Origin: CAVTWS01 sp964390555
GTDB taxonomy: Bacteria > Actinomycetota > Acidimicrobiia > Acidimicrobiales > SHLQ01
Length of the DNA stretch: 64,000 nucleotides
Direction of reading: 5' to 3'
NCBI GenBank assembly: GCA_964390555.1
Contig: CAYMJU010000033.1
Coordinates: 6,075-70,074 of the forward strand
Within the stretch, counting starts at the first letter, position 1, and each line of letters opens with the position of its first letter. The translations under genes were made by a program, and so were the position numbers. The notes under the pieces were generated by a model. It made no database searches and had not been told where the DNA came from. It worked only from the letters and a program-made list of their open reading frames with translations. Of this stretch, positions 63,709 through 64,000 are shown piece by piece.

Positions 63709-64000
63709 CTAGTCGTTGTCGGCGGTGTCCAACGCCGTGGCGTACGCGGGGTCGATGCTCCAGGTGTCGGGCGGCTGGTGGTGCTCGCGGGCCCAGGCGA
63801 CGGTGAGCGCGTCGCTGCCGGCCATCGCGAGCAGGTCGGCGCCAAGCGTCGGGTGCATCAGGTACAGGCCGAGCCGCCGGGTGAAGCCGCTGGTCGCGGC
63901 CCATACGGGAGCCGAGTCGCGGCCCGCGACCTTGGCCGAGAGCGTCGCGGCGACCCGGCCGTAGGTGCCGAGGTTGGCCTCGATCTTGCCGACGTCGTGC
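63709..64000 (-). CDS. HD-domain protein, C-terminal part (cut by window end)
   Basis: The frame runs into the window edge. The 96 visible residues start HDVGKIEANLGTYGRVAATLSA, the His-Asp metal motif of HD-domain phosphohydrolases. LGLYLMHPTLGADLLAMAGSD and VAWAREHHQP supply the further metal/phosphate-binding histidines. The end is IDPAYATALDTADND. Domains further upstream are outside the window. Substrate unknown. Confidence 0.78.
   Translation of the reverse strand, partial: HDVGKIEANLGTYGRVAATLSAKVAGRDSAPVWAATSGFTRRLGLYLMHPTLGADLLAMAGSDALTVAWAREHHQPPDTWSIDPAYATALDTADND

Overview
The window is high-GC, densely packed bacterial chromosome with short intergenic gaps. It most likely comes from an Actinomycetota, and I would guess class Acidimicrobiia. 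The reasons are a mycothione reductase of the exact mycobacterial type, a tat-helY operon, a pgsA-gcvH-GarA-like FHA-MerR-DUF151-MerR block in nearly the mycobacterial order, an Eis-like acetyltransferase, and secreted proteins with the actinobacterial LDTR...GYF repeat. Many genes start 6-8 nt after a TANNNT hexamer with no Shine-Dalgarno, which points to leaderless mRNAs, a common actinobacterial habit. The class-level assignment is inference.

Layout. 1-13.8 kb: end of signal peptidase I, a glycerophosphodiesterase, a tat-helY operon, an M20 amidohydrolase, a double-length ThyX-like protein, an acidic zinc-ribbon operon with GNAT and Nudix enzymes, a large Arg/Pro-rich disordered protein and a YceH protein. 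14-16.7 kb: a secreted beta-helix protein. 16.7-34 kb: catabolic genes with a steroid flavour (two SDRs, EchA20-like hydrolase, Ltp-type thiolase with DUF35 partner, EchA19-like hydratase, FadE26/FadE27-like dehydrogenase pair, a 3-hydroxyisobutyrate-dehydrogenase-like enzyme). These are interrupted by gcvP under a tandem glycine riboswitch, a double SnoaL protein and two acidic septum-formation-type lipoproteins. 34-43 kb: mycothione reductase, chorismate synthase, an M15 lipoprotein, gcvT, a small nuclease-like protein, and the conserved MerR/DUF151/hpt/MerR/FHA/gcvH/pgsA block. 43-55 kb: HIT and SRAP proteins, a membrane protein, tRNA-Pro(GGG), a second LDTR-repeat secreted protein, a lipid kinase, a SpoIIE phosphatase, der, a PDZ/radical-SAM protein, an Eis-like acetyltransferase and ispH. 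55-62 kb: a minus-strand operon scpA-scpB-rluB-aroH-tyrA-(aroA-cmk fusion)-plsC. 62-64 kb: trpS, a VapBC pair and a cut-off HD-domain gene.

How the genes work together. All three dedicated glycine cleavage proteins (P, T, H) are present but split over three loci, and only gcvP carries the riboswitch. Aromatic amino-acid synthesis is represented by aroC, aroH, tyrA and aroA. The FadE pair, EchA19-like, EchA20-like and Ltp/DUF35 genes are consistent with sterol or bile-acid-like side-chain and ring degradation, although no ring-opening oxygenase is in the window.

Most unusual items: a 30-nt tandem repeat inserted in frame in the thiolase gene (21765-21871); families of short hairpin repeats after several stop codons; a near-perfect 22-bp-armed palindrome at 28386-28432; the AroA-Cmk fusion; a GarA-like FHA protein with a zinc-ribbon head; and the widespread leaderless start signature. 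No CRISPR array, insertion sequence, prophage or rRNA was seen.
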